NCBI RefSeq assembly: GCF_014650915.1
Contig: NZ_BMVW01000016.1
Location: 62,001 to 126,000, forward strand
Origin: Streptomyces poonensis
GTDB lineage: Bacteria; Actinomycetota; Actinomycetes; Streptomycetales; Streptomycetaceae
Direction: 5' to 3'
Length of the DNA: 64,000 nucleotides
Numbering within the stretch: the first letter of the stretch is position 1; each line of letters begins with the position of its first letter. Of this stretch, positions 52,904 through 62,020 are shown in pieces. The position numbers were made by a program, and so were the translations under genes. Under the pieces are notes generated by a model. That model was not told the origin of the DNA. It did no database searches and worked only from the letters and a program-made list of their open reading frames with translations.

Positions 52904-52999
52904 TCAGGAGGTGAAGACGGCCGTGTCTCAGGGAGCGAAGACGGCCGTGCCTCAGGGAGTGAAGACGGCCGTGTCTCAGGGGGTGAAGACGGTCGCGGC
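52904..52999. repeat. Four 24-bp tandem repeats that duplicate a gene's 3' end and stop codon
   Basis: Units 52904-52927, 52928-52951, 52952-52975 and 52976-52999 share TCAGGGAGTGAAGACGGCCG as their first 20 bases, with few changes. The last unit holds the real 3' end of the minus-strand gene (ATVFTP, stop). The other three are copies downstream of that stop, each again reading AVFxP or AVFTS followed by TGA in the gene's frame. Confidence 0.92.
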
Positions 53000-53479
53000 C
53001 GGCAGCTCCCGCGGAGCGTCCTCCGACTGCTCCGTGGTGGCCTCGCTCTGTCCGCCGCCGTACGGGCCGCCCTCGCCGGACGGCAGCTGGGCCAGTGCTC
53101 CCAGCAGCACTGCGATCGCGGCGGCCGATCCCAGCACCCGCCCCACGCGCCGGCGCCTGGCCCGGCTGTCCAGGGCGCGCCAGGAGGGGCGGGCCGACGG
53201 GTCTTCCGGCTGCCAGAGTTCGCCGACCGCGTCCGTCGTGTCCGTCGTATGCGGTGGCAGGGGATGGGGCAGGGCGCCGCGGTCCCGGGCGGAGGGCTCC
53301 CGGGGCGCCGCGGAGCGCAGGATGGCGCGCTCGCTGTCCTCGATGAACTTCCGCCAGATCTCGTCCGGTATGGACGACGCGCCGTCCTCGCCGTCCCCAC
53401 CGTTCGGCGCTCCGGTGCTGCCCGGCTCCTGAGTGGCCACTGCCCCGTCTTCTTCCTCTGATCGTTCTCTGGCCGTCAC
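52976..53479 (-). CDS. Hypothetical protein with one membrane span
   Basis: A 167-residue protein. The cytoplasmic N-terminal ~110 residues are acidic and Pro-rich, with a conserved-looking segment SSIPDEIWRKFIEDSERAIL. A basic motif (RARRRRVGRVL) precedes one membrane span (GSAAAIAVLLGALAQL), leaving a short exported C-terminus. Such single-span proteins with an N-terminal WRKFIEDSERAI-type helix are conserved in Streptomyces but uncharacterised. Its 3' end has been multiplied in tandem beyond the stop codon. Confidence 0.65.
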   Translation of the reverse strand: MTARERSEEEDGAVATQEPGSTGAPNGGDGEDGASSIPDEIWRKFIEDSERAILRSAAPREPSARDRGALPHPLPPHTTDTTDAVGELWQPEDPSARPSWRALDSRARRRRVGRVLGSAAAIAVLLGALAQLPSGEGGPYGGGQSEATTEQSEDAPRELPAATVFTP

Positions 53480-53793
53480 GGTCCGCAGACCCGTTGCCCG
53501 TGATCGAAGACGGTTGGCGTACGGCGGAGGTTGCCTGGCCAGGCTACGGGATCGGGAGCGTGGCGAGTGAGGACGGGTGACGGGGCCCGGGGGAGAGGGC
53601 CGAGGGGACGGGGACGTCGGTGGTCCTCCGGCGGCCGGCGTGCGCCGACCGCCGGGTGACTCCCCCGGGTTGAATCATTGCACAGTGCAAAATGCTCACG
53701 CCAATTCGGTGCCGTTCCTGTCGACCGGGGTGTGAGGAGCGAAGTTCCGACCGGGCGGCGCGTGAAGGTGGCCCCGGCAGGTAGAAAGAGGGC
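53480..53793. promoter_or_regulatory. Divergent promoter region upstream of the MarR gene
   Basis: About 310 bases between the divergent one-span-protein gene and the MarR gene. The notable element is the 13-bp palindrome at 53678-53690, listed separately. The stretch around it is the AT-richest part and the likely promoter. Confidence 0.5.
53678..53690. promoter_or_regulatory. MarR-type operator palindrome TTGCACAGTGCAA
   Basis: A perfect 13-bp dyad about 105 bases upstream of a MarR gene. Arm length and spacing are those expected for a MarR dimer, suggesting autoregulation and control of the divergent gene. Confidence 0.6.
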
Positions 53794-54327
53794 ATGCCGA
53801 AGCGTGGGTTCCCCTTGGCGGGCGTGGATGATGTCGATGCGGTGACGCAGGCGGTGATGACGGCGTCGCGGTTGCTGGTGGCGATCTCCGCGCGCTCCCT
53901 CACGGCGGTGGAGGAGCGGGTGACGCTTCCGCAGTTCCGCATGCTGGTGGTGCTGGCGGCGCGGGGGCCGACGAAGCTCGTGGTGCTGGCGGAGCAGCTG
54001 CAGGTGGCTCCGTCGACGGCGATGCGGATGGTGGACCGGCTGATCGCGGCAGGGCTGGCGGACCGTCAGGTGAATCCGGGCAACCGGCGGGAGACGCTGC
54101 TCAGGCTGACGGAGGAGGGACGGCGCACCGTCGAGGACGTGATGGCGCGGCGCCGGACCGAGATAGCGGGAGTCGTGCAGCGACTGGAGCCGCGGCAGCG
54201 GGTGGCGCTGGTGGAGGCACTGGCGGCGTTCAACGAGGCGGGGGGCGAGGCGCCGGCTCCGGGACTGGAGGGCGTGGGTCCGTATCCTCTGGGCTGGGCG
54301 GGCGACGAGCCGGTCCGCGGCGCCTGA
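53794..54327 (+). CDS. MarR-family transcriptional regulator
   Basis: A 177-residue regulator. The dimerising first helix (DDVDAVTQAVMTASRLLVAI) leads into the winged helix: LPQFRMLVVLAARGPTKLVV, then QLQVAPSTAMRMVDRLIAAG as recognition region and NPGNRRETLLRLTEEGRR as wing. The C-terminal ~45 residues include a Pro/Gly-rich tail (GGEAPAPGLEGVGPYPLG). Ligand and targets are unknown. AAAGAGGG lies just before the ATG. Confidence 0.88.
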   Translation: MPKRGFPLAGVDDVDAVTQAVMTASRLLVAISARSLTAVEERVTLPQFRMLVVLAARGPTKLVVLAEQLQVAPSTAMRMVDRLIAAGLADRQVNPGNRRETLLRLTEEGRRTVEDVMARRRTEIAGVVQRLEPRQRVALVEALAAFNEAGGEAPAPGLEGVGPYPLGWAGDEPVRGA

Positions 54328-54654
54328 CAGGCTGACCCGCCCCTGCGCTGATCCGCGGCACACGGCCGTCGATCCCCTACGGTGGTGCTCCGCGACACCC
54401 CTCGTGGAGACCTCTCCCATGCCTCCTCACACTGCCGTCGCACGCGGGACCGCCTCCTTCCGTTTTGCTCGGTGGCGCCGTGTCAGCACCGTCCTACTGC
54501 TGGGTATATCCCGCTGAGTCGGCGGTCGTACCCACGGTCGTTCCGACAGCGCGTCCGTCATATGACAGCGCGTCAATCCACGCTGACCGGCTCCGACCGG
54601 CGCTGACTGGCTCTGACCGGTTCACACGGAACACAGGCAAGGAAGTGCGTACGG
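54328..54654. other. Intergenic region upstream of the amidase gene
   Basis: About 330 bases. A 32-codon frame at 54420-54518 begins with ATG and has a weak GGAG upstream, but its product has no recognisable features. Near 54580-54622 a CTGACCGGCTCCGACCGG-like direct repeat is seen. The amidase promoter should lie here. Confidence 0.35.
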
Positions 54655-55842
54655 ATGAGATCTCGTCGTTGGTGGAACACGGCCGCGGTGGTCGCGGCGA
54701 GCGCCGGGCTCTGCGCGATGCAGGGGATCACCGGGCAGTCCGCCCCGCCCGCGGGGCACACCCGGGACGGCGGAAAGGACGGCCCGGTCGAGGCGCGGAC
54801 CCGCACCGTTGCCCTGAACACCACGGTGGACGGCACGTTCGCCGCGCTGGGCAGCCGGGACACCGAGCCCTTCAGCATGCTCGGTGTCACCTGGGCGCGA
54901 CCGTCGGCCGTCGTGGCCGGGGCGGTGGAGTTCCGCGCGCGGGACGCGGAGACCGAGGTGTGGTCGGACTGGCGGGAGCTGGACGTCGGCAGTGGGCCGG
55001 GGGAGGACGGCGCGGCGCGCGGCGGCACCGATCCCGCGTGGGTGGGGCCGTCCGACGGGGTCGAGGTGCGCGTGAACGGCGACAACGCCGCACCGCTGCC
55101 CACCGGCCTCCGCCTGGACATGATCGACCCTGGCGGCACGGACGCAGGTACCGGCACGGACGCAGGCACTGGCACGGACGCAGGCACTGGCGTGGACGCG
55201 CCGGCTGCCGAGCAGCCGCCGATCGTCTCCCGTGCCGACTGGGGCGCGGACGAGTCGATCAGCCCCGAGAAGCCGAGCTATCTGCCCGGGGGCAAGGTCA
55301 AGGCGGCCGTCGTCCACCACACGGCGGAGTCCAACGACTACACGTGCACCGAGGCGCCGGCCGTGGTCCGCGGCGTCTACACGTACCACGTCAAGCAACT
55401 GGGCTGGAAGGACATCGGCTACAACTTCCTGGCCGACAAGTGCGGCACGGTCTACGAGGGCCGCAAGGGCGGCGTGGACCGTGCCGTGCTGGGTGCGCAC
55501 GCGTACGGCTTCAACAGTGAGACCACCGGCATCTCGATCCTCGGCACCTACACCGACGCCGCCCCGCCCAACGAGGCGCTGACCTCGGTCGCCCGTCTCG
55601 CGGGCTGGAAACTGGGCCTGGACGGGGTCGACCCGGCCGGCACCGCGGTCCTCACCGCCGGAGCGGCCGGCAAGAACCACGCCGGCAAGTCGTGGGCCAA
55701 GGGCGCCCGGCTCCGCTTCCCCGCCATCCACGGCCACCGCGACGGGTACAACACCGAGTGTCCCGGAGACGCCCTCTACGGGCAGCTCCCCACGATCCGC
55801 TCCTGGGCCGCGGGCCGGGCCACCGCACCCGCGCTTCCCTGA
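54655..55842 (+). CDS. Secreted PGRP-type N-acetylmuramoyl-L-alanine amidase
   Basis: A 395-residue exported protein. A signal-like N-terminus (SRRWWNTAAVVAASAGLCAM) precedes a ~130-residue beta-rich domain often seen before actinobacterial PGRP domains (WARPSAVVAGAVEFRARDAE), a linker of three GTDAGT repeats, and the Amidase_2/PGRP domain from about 190. Zinc ligands are in VVHHTAES, IHGHRDGYN and TECPGDALY. It cleaves the amide between MurNAc and L-Ala in peptidoglycan. The linker repeat is encoded by 18-bp direct repeats near 55135-55190. Confidence 0.87.
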   Translation: MRSRRWWNTAAVVAASAGLCAMQGITGQSAPPAGHTRDGGKDGPVEARTRTVALNTTVDGTFAALGSRDTEPFSMLGVTWARPSAVVAGAVEFRARDAETEVWSDWRELDVGSGPGEDGAARGGTDPAWVGPSDGVEVRVNGDNAAPLPTGLRLDMIDPGGTDAGTGTDAGTGTDAGTGVDAPAAEQPPIVSRADWGADESISPEKPSYLPGGKVKAAVVHHTAESNDYTCTEAPAVVRGVYTYHVKQLGWKDIGYNFLADKCGTVYEGRKGGVDRAVLGAHAYGFNSETTGISILGTYTDAAPPNEALTSVARLAGWKLGLDGVDPAGTAVLTAGAAGKNHAGKSWAKGARLRFPAIHGHRDGYNTECPGDALYGQLPTIRSWAAGRATAPALP

Positions 55843-55991
55843 CGGACCACCGGCAGACCATCGACGGACCACTGGCCGACCACCGACGGATCACCGACCG
55901 GCCATGACGTGAACACCCGCCCCCTTCCCTGGGTAAGTCACCCCCGACCGCGCGAGGAACACACCAGGAGAACACCAGGGAGGGGCCCGCG

Positions 55992-56954
55992 GTGCTGCTC
56001 AGACAACTGGAGTACCTGACCGCCCTGGCCCGCGAACGCCACTTCGCCCGCGCCGCCGAGGCCTGCCACGTCTCCCAGCCCTCCCTGTCCGCGGGCATCA
56101 GGACGCTGGAACGTGAGCTCAAGGTGATGATCGTGCGCCGCGGCAGGCGTTTCGAGGGTTTCACCCCGGAGGGCGAGCGGGTGGTGATGTGGGCCCGCCG
56201 CATCCTGGCCGAACGCGACGCCCTGCGCGACGACATCGCGGCCATGGACGGCGGACTGACCGGTGTCCTGCGCATCGGTGCGATCCCCACCGCGCTGACC
56301 GCCGCACAACTGCTGACCATGCCCTTCTTCGACCGGCACCCCCAGGTGCGGATCTCGCTCGAGTCGCTGTCGTCGCGCGAGATGGTGCACCGGCTCGCCG
56401 AGTACGACCTCGATGTCGGCCTCAGCTATGTGGACGGCGAGCCCCTCGGCAGCGTCCGCACGGTCCCGCTGTACCGCGAACGGCACCTCCTGCTCACACC
56501 CGGGGACGGTGAGCTCGCGCACCGGTCCCGCGCCGGCTGGGCGGACGTGGCCCGCCTCCCGCTGTGCCTGCTGTCCCCGCAGATGCAGAACCGCCGCATA
56601 CTCGACCGCTGCTTCGCCGACGCGGGAGTCGGCGCCGTGCACGCCTCCCTCGAGACCGACACCGTCTCCGCCCTCTACGCCCACCTCGGCACCGGCCGCT
56701 GGTCCAGTGTCATCGCCCACGCCTGGCTCGGCCTGTTCGGCGTCCCCGCGGGCATGCGGCTGGTCCCCATGGAGCGGCCCGCCCGCAGCTACCACGTCGG
56801 CCTCGTGCTGGCCGACCGCGACCCCGCGCTCAGCCTGGTGCGCGCCCTGGTCGACGTGGCGCACCAGGTGGATGTCGCGGGCGAACTCGACGGAGTCCTG
56901 CGCGCGTGTCTGCGCAGACAGGGCCCTCTGAGGGAGGCGACGGACGGTGGTTGA
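55992..56954 (+). CDS. LysR-family transcriptional regulator
   Basis: A 320-residue LysR regulator: the winged helix reads LLRQLEYLTALARERHFARA and HVSQPSLSAGIRTLERELKV, followed by the linker helix and the periplasmic-binding-like effector domain (LRIGAIPTALTAAQLL; LSYVDGEPLGSVRTVPLYRE). It lies 119 bases upstream of the formate dehydrogenase operon in the same direction, as LysR regulators do in several fds loci, so it probably controls that operon; the ligand would then be formate or a related signal (inference). GTG start with GGGAGGGG upstream. Confidence 0.85.
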   Translation: MLLRQLEYLTALARERHFARAAEACHVSQPSLSAGIRTLERELKVMIVRRGRRFEGFTPEGERVVMWARRILAERDALRDDIAAMDGGLTGVLRIGAIPTALTAAQLLTMPFFDRHPQVRISLESLSSREMVHRLAEYDLDVGLSYVDGEPLGSVRTVPLYRERHLLLTPGDGELAHRSRAGWADVARLPLCLLSPQMQNRRILDRCFADAGVGAVHASLETDTVSALYAHLGTGRWSSVIAHAWLGLFGVPAGMRLVPMERPARSYHVGLVLADRDPALSLVRALVDVAHQVDVAGELDGVLRACLRRQGPLREATDGG

Positions 56955-57073
56955 TAGACGGCGCCTAACACCCCATAGCCAACAACGTTCGGACGCGCCC
57001 TTGGACGGGGCCCGGTGACAGCAGCACAGTGCCTTTGTCCCTGTGTCCTGTTGTGCGACCGAAAGGGCTGGTC

Positions 57074-57604
57074 ATGGCAGCGTCGCCGGAGCAGTCGCCG
57101 GAGCCGGAACCGGAGTCGGAGCCGGGGCTGGAGCTGGAGCTGGAGCAGCGAGTGCGTGCGATCGTCGCGGAGCACCGCGACTCCCGCGGCGCGCTGCTGC
57201 CCGTACTCCACGCCGTCAAGGAAGAGCTCGGGTACGTCGATCCGTCCGTCATCCCGGTCCTGGCCGGCGAACTGAACCTGTCCCGGGCCGACGTGTACGG
57301 CGTCATCACCTTCTACGAGGACTTCCGGCAGTCCCCGCCGGGCCGTACGACGGTACGGATCTGCCGCGCCGAGGCCTGCCGGGCGGTGGGCGCCGGCGCA
57401 CTCGCCGACCGCGTGAGGTCCCGCCTCGGCGTGTCCTTCGGCGAGACGACACCCGACGGCGCGGTCACCCTCGACCAGGTCTTCTGCCTGGGCAACTGCG
57501 CCACCGGACCCGCCGTCGAGGTCGACGGCCGTCTGCACGGCCGGGTCACTCCCGAGCGGCTGGACGCCCTGCTGGCGTCGGTTCCCCAGGAGGCGGACGC
57601 ATGA
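57074..57604 (+). CDS. fdsG: Formate dehydrogenase gamma subunit, NuoE-like 2Fe-2S
   Basis: A 176-residue electron-transfer subunit of the NuoE/HoxE type. An acidic, low-complexity N-terminus (SPEPEPESEPGLELELEQ) precedes the helical domain (LLPVLHAVKEELGYVDPSVI) and the thioredoxin-like domain with four Cys ligands (ICRAEACRAVG, and VFCLGNCATGP). It passes electrons between the catalytic and the flavin subunits. The ATG at 57074 has AAAGGG upstream. Stop overlaps the next start by ATGA. Confidence 0.85.
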   Translation: MAASPEQSPEPEPESEPGLELELEQRVRAIVAEHRDSRGALLPVLHAVKEELGYVDPSVIPVLAGELNLSRADVYGVITFYEDFRQSPPGRTTVRICRAEACRAVGAGALADRVRSRLGVSFGETTPDGAVTLDQVFCLGNCATGPAVEVDGRLHGRVTPERLDALLASVPQEADA

Positions 57605-59226
57605 GCACCCCCGTGACGGTGTACGTTCCCCGCGACTCGGCCGCGCGTTCGGTGGGCGCCGACGAGGTCGCCGCGCGGATCACCGCGGCGGCCACCGCGG
57701 CCGGACGCGAGATCCGCCTGGTCCGCAACGGCTCGCGCGGCCTGCTGTGGCTGGAGCCGCTGGTCGAGGTGGCGGGCCCCGACGGGCAGCGGCTCGCGTA
57801 CGGCCCGGTCGCCCCCGAGGACGTCGACGGGCTGGTGGCCGCGGGCCTGCTGGACGCTGCCGGCACGCACCCGCTGCACCTCGGCCGTACCGACGACATC
57901 GACTGGCTCCGTACCCAGAACCGCGTCACCTTCGCCCGCGTGGGCGTCATCGACCCCCTCGACCCCGACGACTTCCTCGCCCACGGCGGCCTGCGCGGAC
58001 TGCGCCGGGCCCTGGAACTGAGCCCCCAGGAGGTCGTCACCGAGGTGACGGACTCCGGACTGCGCGGCCGGGGCGGCGCGGGCTTCCCGGCCGGCATCAA
58101 GTGGAAGACGGTGCGGGAGGCGGACTCCCCCCTCAAGTTCGTCTGCTGCAACGCCGACGAGGGGGACAGCGGAACGTTCGCCGACCGCATGCTGATGGAG
58201 GGCGACCCGTTCACCCTCATCGAGGGCATGACCATCGCCGCCCGCGCGGTCGGCGCCACCGAGGGGTACGTCTACGTCCGCTCCGAGTACCCGGACGCCG
58301 TGGCCGCCCTGCGCGCCGCCATCACGACGGCGTACGGGCGAGGCTGGCTCGGCGAGCACGTCCTCGGCTCGGACCTCCGCTTCGACCTGCACGTACGGGT
58401 CGGGGCAGGGGCGTACATCTGCGGCGAGGAGACCTCCATGCTGGAGAGCCTGGAGGGCAAGCGCGGCACGGTGCGCGCCAAGCCGCCGATCCCCGCGCTG
58501 GAGGGCCTGTTCGGCCAACCGACCGTCGTGAACAACGTCCTCACCCTCGGCTCCGTACCGATGATCCTCGCCGACGGCGCGGAGGCCTTCGCCGGCCTCG
58601 GCACCGGCCGCTCGCGCGGCACGCAGGTCTTCCAGCTCGGCGGCAACGTCGCGCGCGGCGGCATCGTCGAGACCGCGTTCGGCGTCACGCTCGGCGAACT
58701 CGTCGAGGGTTACGGGGGCGGTACGCGGTCCGGACGCCCGGTACGGGCCGTGCAGGTCGGCGGGCCGCTGGGCGCGTACCTGCCCACCGCCCGCTTCCAC
58801 CTCCCCATGGACTACGAGGCGTTCGCGGCGGCGGGCGCGATGGTCGGGCACGGGGGAGTGGTCGTCTTCGACGACACCGTGGACATGGCCGGGCAGGCCC
58901 GGTTCGCCATGGAGTTCTGCGCCGCCGAGTCCTGCGGCAAGTGCACACCGTGCCGGGTCGGCGCGGTACGGGGTGTCGAGGTCATCGACCGGATCACCGC
59001 CGGGATCGACCGCCGGGCCAACCTCACGCTCCTCAACGACCTGTGCGACCTGATGACCGAGGGCTCGCTGTGTGCGATGGGCGGGCTGACGCCGATGCCG
59101 GTCAAGAGCGCGCTGGAGCACTTCCCCGCCGACTTCGGCGAGCAGCCCGCAGCCGACACCGGAGCCCCCACCACCGAGGAACTCGCGACGACAGACCTCG
59201 CCACGACGACGGAGGCACGGCGATGA
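57601..59226 (+). CDS. fdsB: Formate dehydrogenase beta subunit, NuoF-like flavoprotein
   Basis: A 541-residue NADH-binding subunit. It begins with a short thioredoxin-like domain, then the NuoF core: SGLRGRGGAGFPAGIKWK (NAD site), CNADEGDSGTFADR and GAGAYICGEETSMLESLEG (FMN site), and the 4Fe-4S motif ESCGKCTPCRVG with a distal Cys in LCAMGG. It transfers electrons to NAD+. An acidic Ala/Thr-rich tail ends the protein. It is translationally coupled (ATGA) to both neighbours, and gene order G-B-A-D matches fds operons of soluble NAD-dependent formate dehydrogenases. Confidence 0.9.
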   Translation: MSTPVTVYVPRDSAARSVGADEVAARITAAATAAGREIRLVRNGSRGLLWLEPLVEVAGPDGQRLAYGPVAPEDVDGLVAAGLLDAAGTHPLHLGRTDDIDWLRTQNRVTFARVGVIDPLDPDDFLAHGGLRGLRRALELSPQEVVTEVTDSGLRGRGGAGFPAGIKWKTVREADSPLKFVCCNADEGDSGTFADRMLMEGDPFTLIEGMTIAARAVGATEGYVYVRSEYPDAVAALRAAITTAYGRGWLGEHVLGSDLRFDLHVRVGAGAYICGEETSMLESLEGKRGTVRAKPPIPALEGLFGQPTVVNNVLTLGSVPMILADGAEAFAGLGTGRSRGTQVFQLGGNVARGGIVETAFGVTLGELVEGYGGGTRSGRPVRAVQVGGPLGAYLPTARFHLPMDYEAFAAAGAMVGHGGVVVFDDTVDMAGQARFAMEFCAAESCGKCTPCRVGAVRGVEVIDRITAGIDRRANLTLLNDLCDLMTEGSLCAMGGLTPMPVKSALEHFPADFGEQPAADTGAPTTEELATTDLATTTEARR

Positions 59227-62012
59227 GCCTGATCAAGGAGCCCGACTTCGGCACCCCGGCCCGCCCCGGCGAGGCGACCGTCGCCGTCGAGATCGACGGT
59301 ACGGAGGTCCTCGTCCCCGAGGGCACCTCCGTGATGCGCGCCGCCGCCGAGGCCGGCATCGACATCCCCAAGCTCTGCGCCACCGACAGCCTGGAACCCT
59401 TCGGCTCCTGCCGCCTCTGCCTGGTCGACATCGACGGCCGCAAGGGCACCCCGGCCTCCTGTACGACACCCGTGGCCCCCGGCATGAAGGTCCGCACCCA
59501 GACCGAGAAGCTCGCGAAGCTCCGCCGCGGCGTCATGGAGCTGTACATCTCCGACCACCCGCTCGACTGCCTGACCTGCCCCGCCAACGGTGACTGCGAA
59601 CTCCAGGACATGGCGGGCGTCGTCGGCCTGCGCGAGGTCCGCTACGGCTTCGACGGCGAGAACCACCTCACCGAACCCACCGACAGCTCCAACCCCTATT
59701 TCGACTTCGACGCGAGCAAGTGCATCTCCTGCTCCCGCTGCGTGCGTGCCTGCGGCGAGGTCCAGGGCACCTTCGCCCTCACCATCGAGGGCCGCGGCTT
59801 CGCCTCGAAGGTCGCGGCGGGCGCGGGCGGCAGCTTCATGGAGTCCGACTGCGTGTCCTGCGGCGCCTGCGTGCAGGCCTGCCCGACCTCCACGCTCCAG
59901 GAGAAGTCGGTCGTCGAGCTCGGCATGCCCACCCGCAGCGTGATCACCACCTGCGCGTACTGCGGCGTCGGCTGCTCCTTCAAGGCCGAGCTGCGCGGCG
60001 ACGAGGTCGTCCGCATGGTCCCGTACAAGGACGGCGGCGCCAACGAGGGCCACTCCTGCGTCAAGGGCCGCTTCGCCTTCGGCTACGCCTCCCACCCGGA
60101 TCGCAAGCTGAAGCCGATGCTGCGCGAGCGGATCACCGACCCCTGGCGGGAGGTCGAGTGGGAGGAGGCCATCGGGTACACGGCCCGCCGCCTGCTGGAG
60201 ATCCAGGCCGCGCACGGCACCGGCGCCATCGGCGGCATCACCTCGTCCCGCTGCACCAACGAGGAGGTGTACGCGGTCCAGAAGATGGTCCGCGCCGCCT
60301 TCGGCAACAACAACGTCGACACCTGCGCCCGCGTCTGCCACTCACCCACCGGCTACGGCCTCAAGCAGACGTACGGCACCTCCGCCGGCACCCAGGACTT
60401 CAAGTCCGTCGACCAGGCCGACGTCATCCTGCTCATCGGCGCCAACCCCACCGACGCCCACCCGGTGTTCGGCTCCCGGATGAAGCGCCGCCTGCGCGCG
60501 GGCGCCCGTCTCATCGTCGCCGACCCGCGCCGCATCGACCTCGTCCGCTCCCCGCACGTCGAGGCCGCCCACCACCTCCAGCTCGCCCCCGGCACCAACG
60601 TGGCCCTCGTCAACGCACTCGCCCACGTGGTCGTCACCGAGGGCCTGGTGGACCGCGAGTTCGTGAACGACCGGTGCGAGGACTTCGAGACCTGGGAACG
60701 CTTCATCGCCCAGCCGCAGCACAGCCCGGAGGCCGTCGCCGACATCACCGGCGTACCGGCCGAGGAACTGCGAGCCGCCGCCCGCCTCTACGCCACCGCC
60801 CCCAACGCGGCCATCTACTACGGCCTCGGCGTCACCGAGCACAGCCAGGGCTCCACGATGGTGATGGGCATGGCCAACCTCGCCATGGCCACCGGCAACA
60901 TCGGCCGCCAGGGCGTCGGCGTCAACCCCCTCCGGGGCCAGAACAACGTCCAGGGCTCCTGCGACATGGGCTCCTTCCCGCATGAACTCCCCGGCTACCG
61001 CCACGTCTCGGACGACGCGGTCCGTTCGGTCTTCGAGACGCTCTGGGGCCGCACGATCCTCGCCGAGCCGGGCCTGCGCATCCCCAACATGTTCGACTCG
61101 GCGCTCGACGGCTCCTTCCGGGCGCTGTTCGTGCACGGCGAGGACATCGCCCAGTCCGACCCGAACACACGGCACGTCACGGCGGCGCTCTCCTCCCTGG
61201 ACCTGCTCGTCGTCCAGGACCTGTTCCTCAACGAGACCTCGAAGTTCGCGCACGTCTTCCTCCCCGGCACCTCCTTCCTGGAGAAGGACGGCACCTTCAC
61301 CAACGCCGAGCGCCGCATCAACCGCGTACGGCCGGTGATGGCGCCGAGGACCGGCAAGCACGAGTGGGAGATCGTCTGCGAGCTCGCGCAGGCCATGGGC
61401 TACCCGATGAAGTGGGACGACGCCGCGCAGATCATGGACGAGATCGCGCTGACCACGCCGACGTTCGCCGGAGTGTCCTTCGCCCGGCTGGACCGGGTCG
61501 GCAGCGTGCAGTGGCCGTGCAACGACGCGGCGCCCGAGGGCACCCCGATCATGCACGTGGACGGGTTCGTGCGCGGCAAGGGGCGGTTCGTGGAGACGGT
61601 GTACGTGCCGACCGAGGAGCGCAGCACCCGCCGCTTCCCGCTCATCCTCACCACCGGCCGCATCCTGTCCCAGTACAACGTGGGCGCCCAGACCCGCCGT
61701 ACGGGCAACGTGGCCTGGCACCCGGAGGACGTCCTCGAACTCCATCCGCACGACGCGGAGGTGCGCGGCATCCGGGACGGGGACACGGTGGTGCTGGCCA
61801 GCCGGGTCGGCGAGACCAGCCTGCGGGCGAGGATCGACGACCGGATGCCGGTGGGCGTCGTCTACACGACGTTCCACCACCCGGCGACCGGCGCCAACGT
61901 GGTCACCACCGAGAACTCGGACTGGGCGACCAACTGCCCCGAGTACAAGGTGACGGCGGTGCAGGTGACCCTGAAACAGCCGGTACCGGCCGCACCAGGA
62001 CCCGTGAGGTGA
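59223..62012 (+). CDS. fdsA: Formate dehydrogenase alpha subunit (molybdenum/tungsten, bis-MGD)
   Basis: A 929-residue catalytic subunit. In order: N-terminal 2Fe-2S domain (GSCRLCLVDIDG), His-ligated 4Fe-4S (DHPLDCLTCPANGDCELQD), a two-cluster ferredoxin domain (CISCSRCVRAC and CVSCGACVQACP), the 4Fe-4S of the catalytic part (CAYCGVGCSFKAEL, with HSCVKGRF) and the bis-MGD domains. The Mo ligand is the Cys in CARVCHSPTGYG, not selenocysteine. Conserved active-site His follows it. It oxidises formate to CO2 in the cytoplasm, giving NADH via FdsB. ATG overlaps fdsB stop. Confidence 0.92.
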   Translation: MSLIKEPDFGTPARPGEATVAVEIDGTEVLVPEGTSVMRAAAEAGIDIPKLCATDSLEPFGSCRLCLVDIDGRKGTPASCTTPVAPGMKVRTQTEKLAKLRRGVMELYISDHPLDCLTCPANGDCELQDMAGVVGLREVRYGFDGENHLTEPTDSSNPYFDFDASKCISCSRCVRACGEVQGTFALTIEGRGFASKVAAGAGGSFMESDCVSCGACVQACPTSTLQEKSVVELGMPTRSVITTCAYCGVGCSFKAELRGDEVVRMVPYKDGGANEGHSCVKGRFAFGYASHPDRKLKPMLRERITDPWREVEWEEAIGYTARRLLEIQAAHGTGAIGGITSSRCTNEEVYAVQKMVRAAFGNNNVDTCARVCHSPTGYGLKQTYGTSAGTQDFKSVDQADVILLIGANPTDAHPVFGSRMKRRLRAGARLIVADPRRIDLVRSPHVEAAHHLQLAPGTNVALVNALAHVVVTEGLVDREFVNDRCEDFETWERFIAQPQHSPEAVADITGVPAEELRAAARLYATAPNAAIYYGLGVTEHSQGSTMVMGMANLAMATGNIGRQGVGVNPLRGQNNVQGSCDMGSFPHELPGYRHVSDDAVRSVFETLWGRTILAEPGLRIPNMFDSALDGSFRALFVHGEDIAQSDPNTRHVTAALSSLDLLVVQDLFLNETSKFAHVFLPGTSFLEKDGTFTNAERRINRVRPVMAPRTGKHEWEIVCELAQAMGYPMKWDDAAQIMDEIALTTPTFAGVSFARLDRVGSVQWPCNDAAPEGTPIMHVDGFVRGKGRFVETVYVPTEERSTRRFPLILTTGRILSQYNVGAQTRRTGNVAWHPEDVLELHPHDAEVRGIRDGDTVVLASRVGETSLRARIDDRMPVGVVYTTFHHPATGANVVTTENSDWATNCPEYKVTAVQVTLKQPVPAAPGPVR

Positions 62013-62020
62013 GCCCGGCC

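Noticed and set aside
52911..53432. Plus-strand frame starting with KTAVSQG repeats
   Set aside because: The repeats are the complement of duplicated stop-codon units of the minus-strand gene, and the rest is antisense to that gene.
54420..54518. 32-codon plus-strand ORF upstream of the amidase
   Set aside because: Weak ribosome binding site, no recognisable sequence, ends in a promoter-like region; not strong enough to call a gene.
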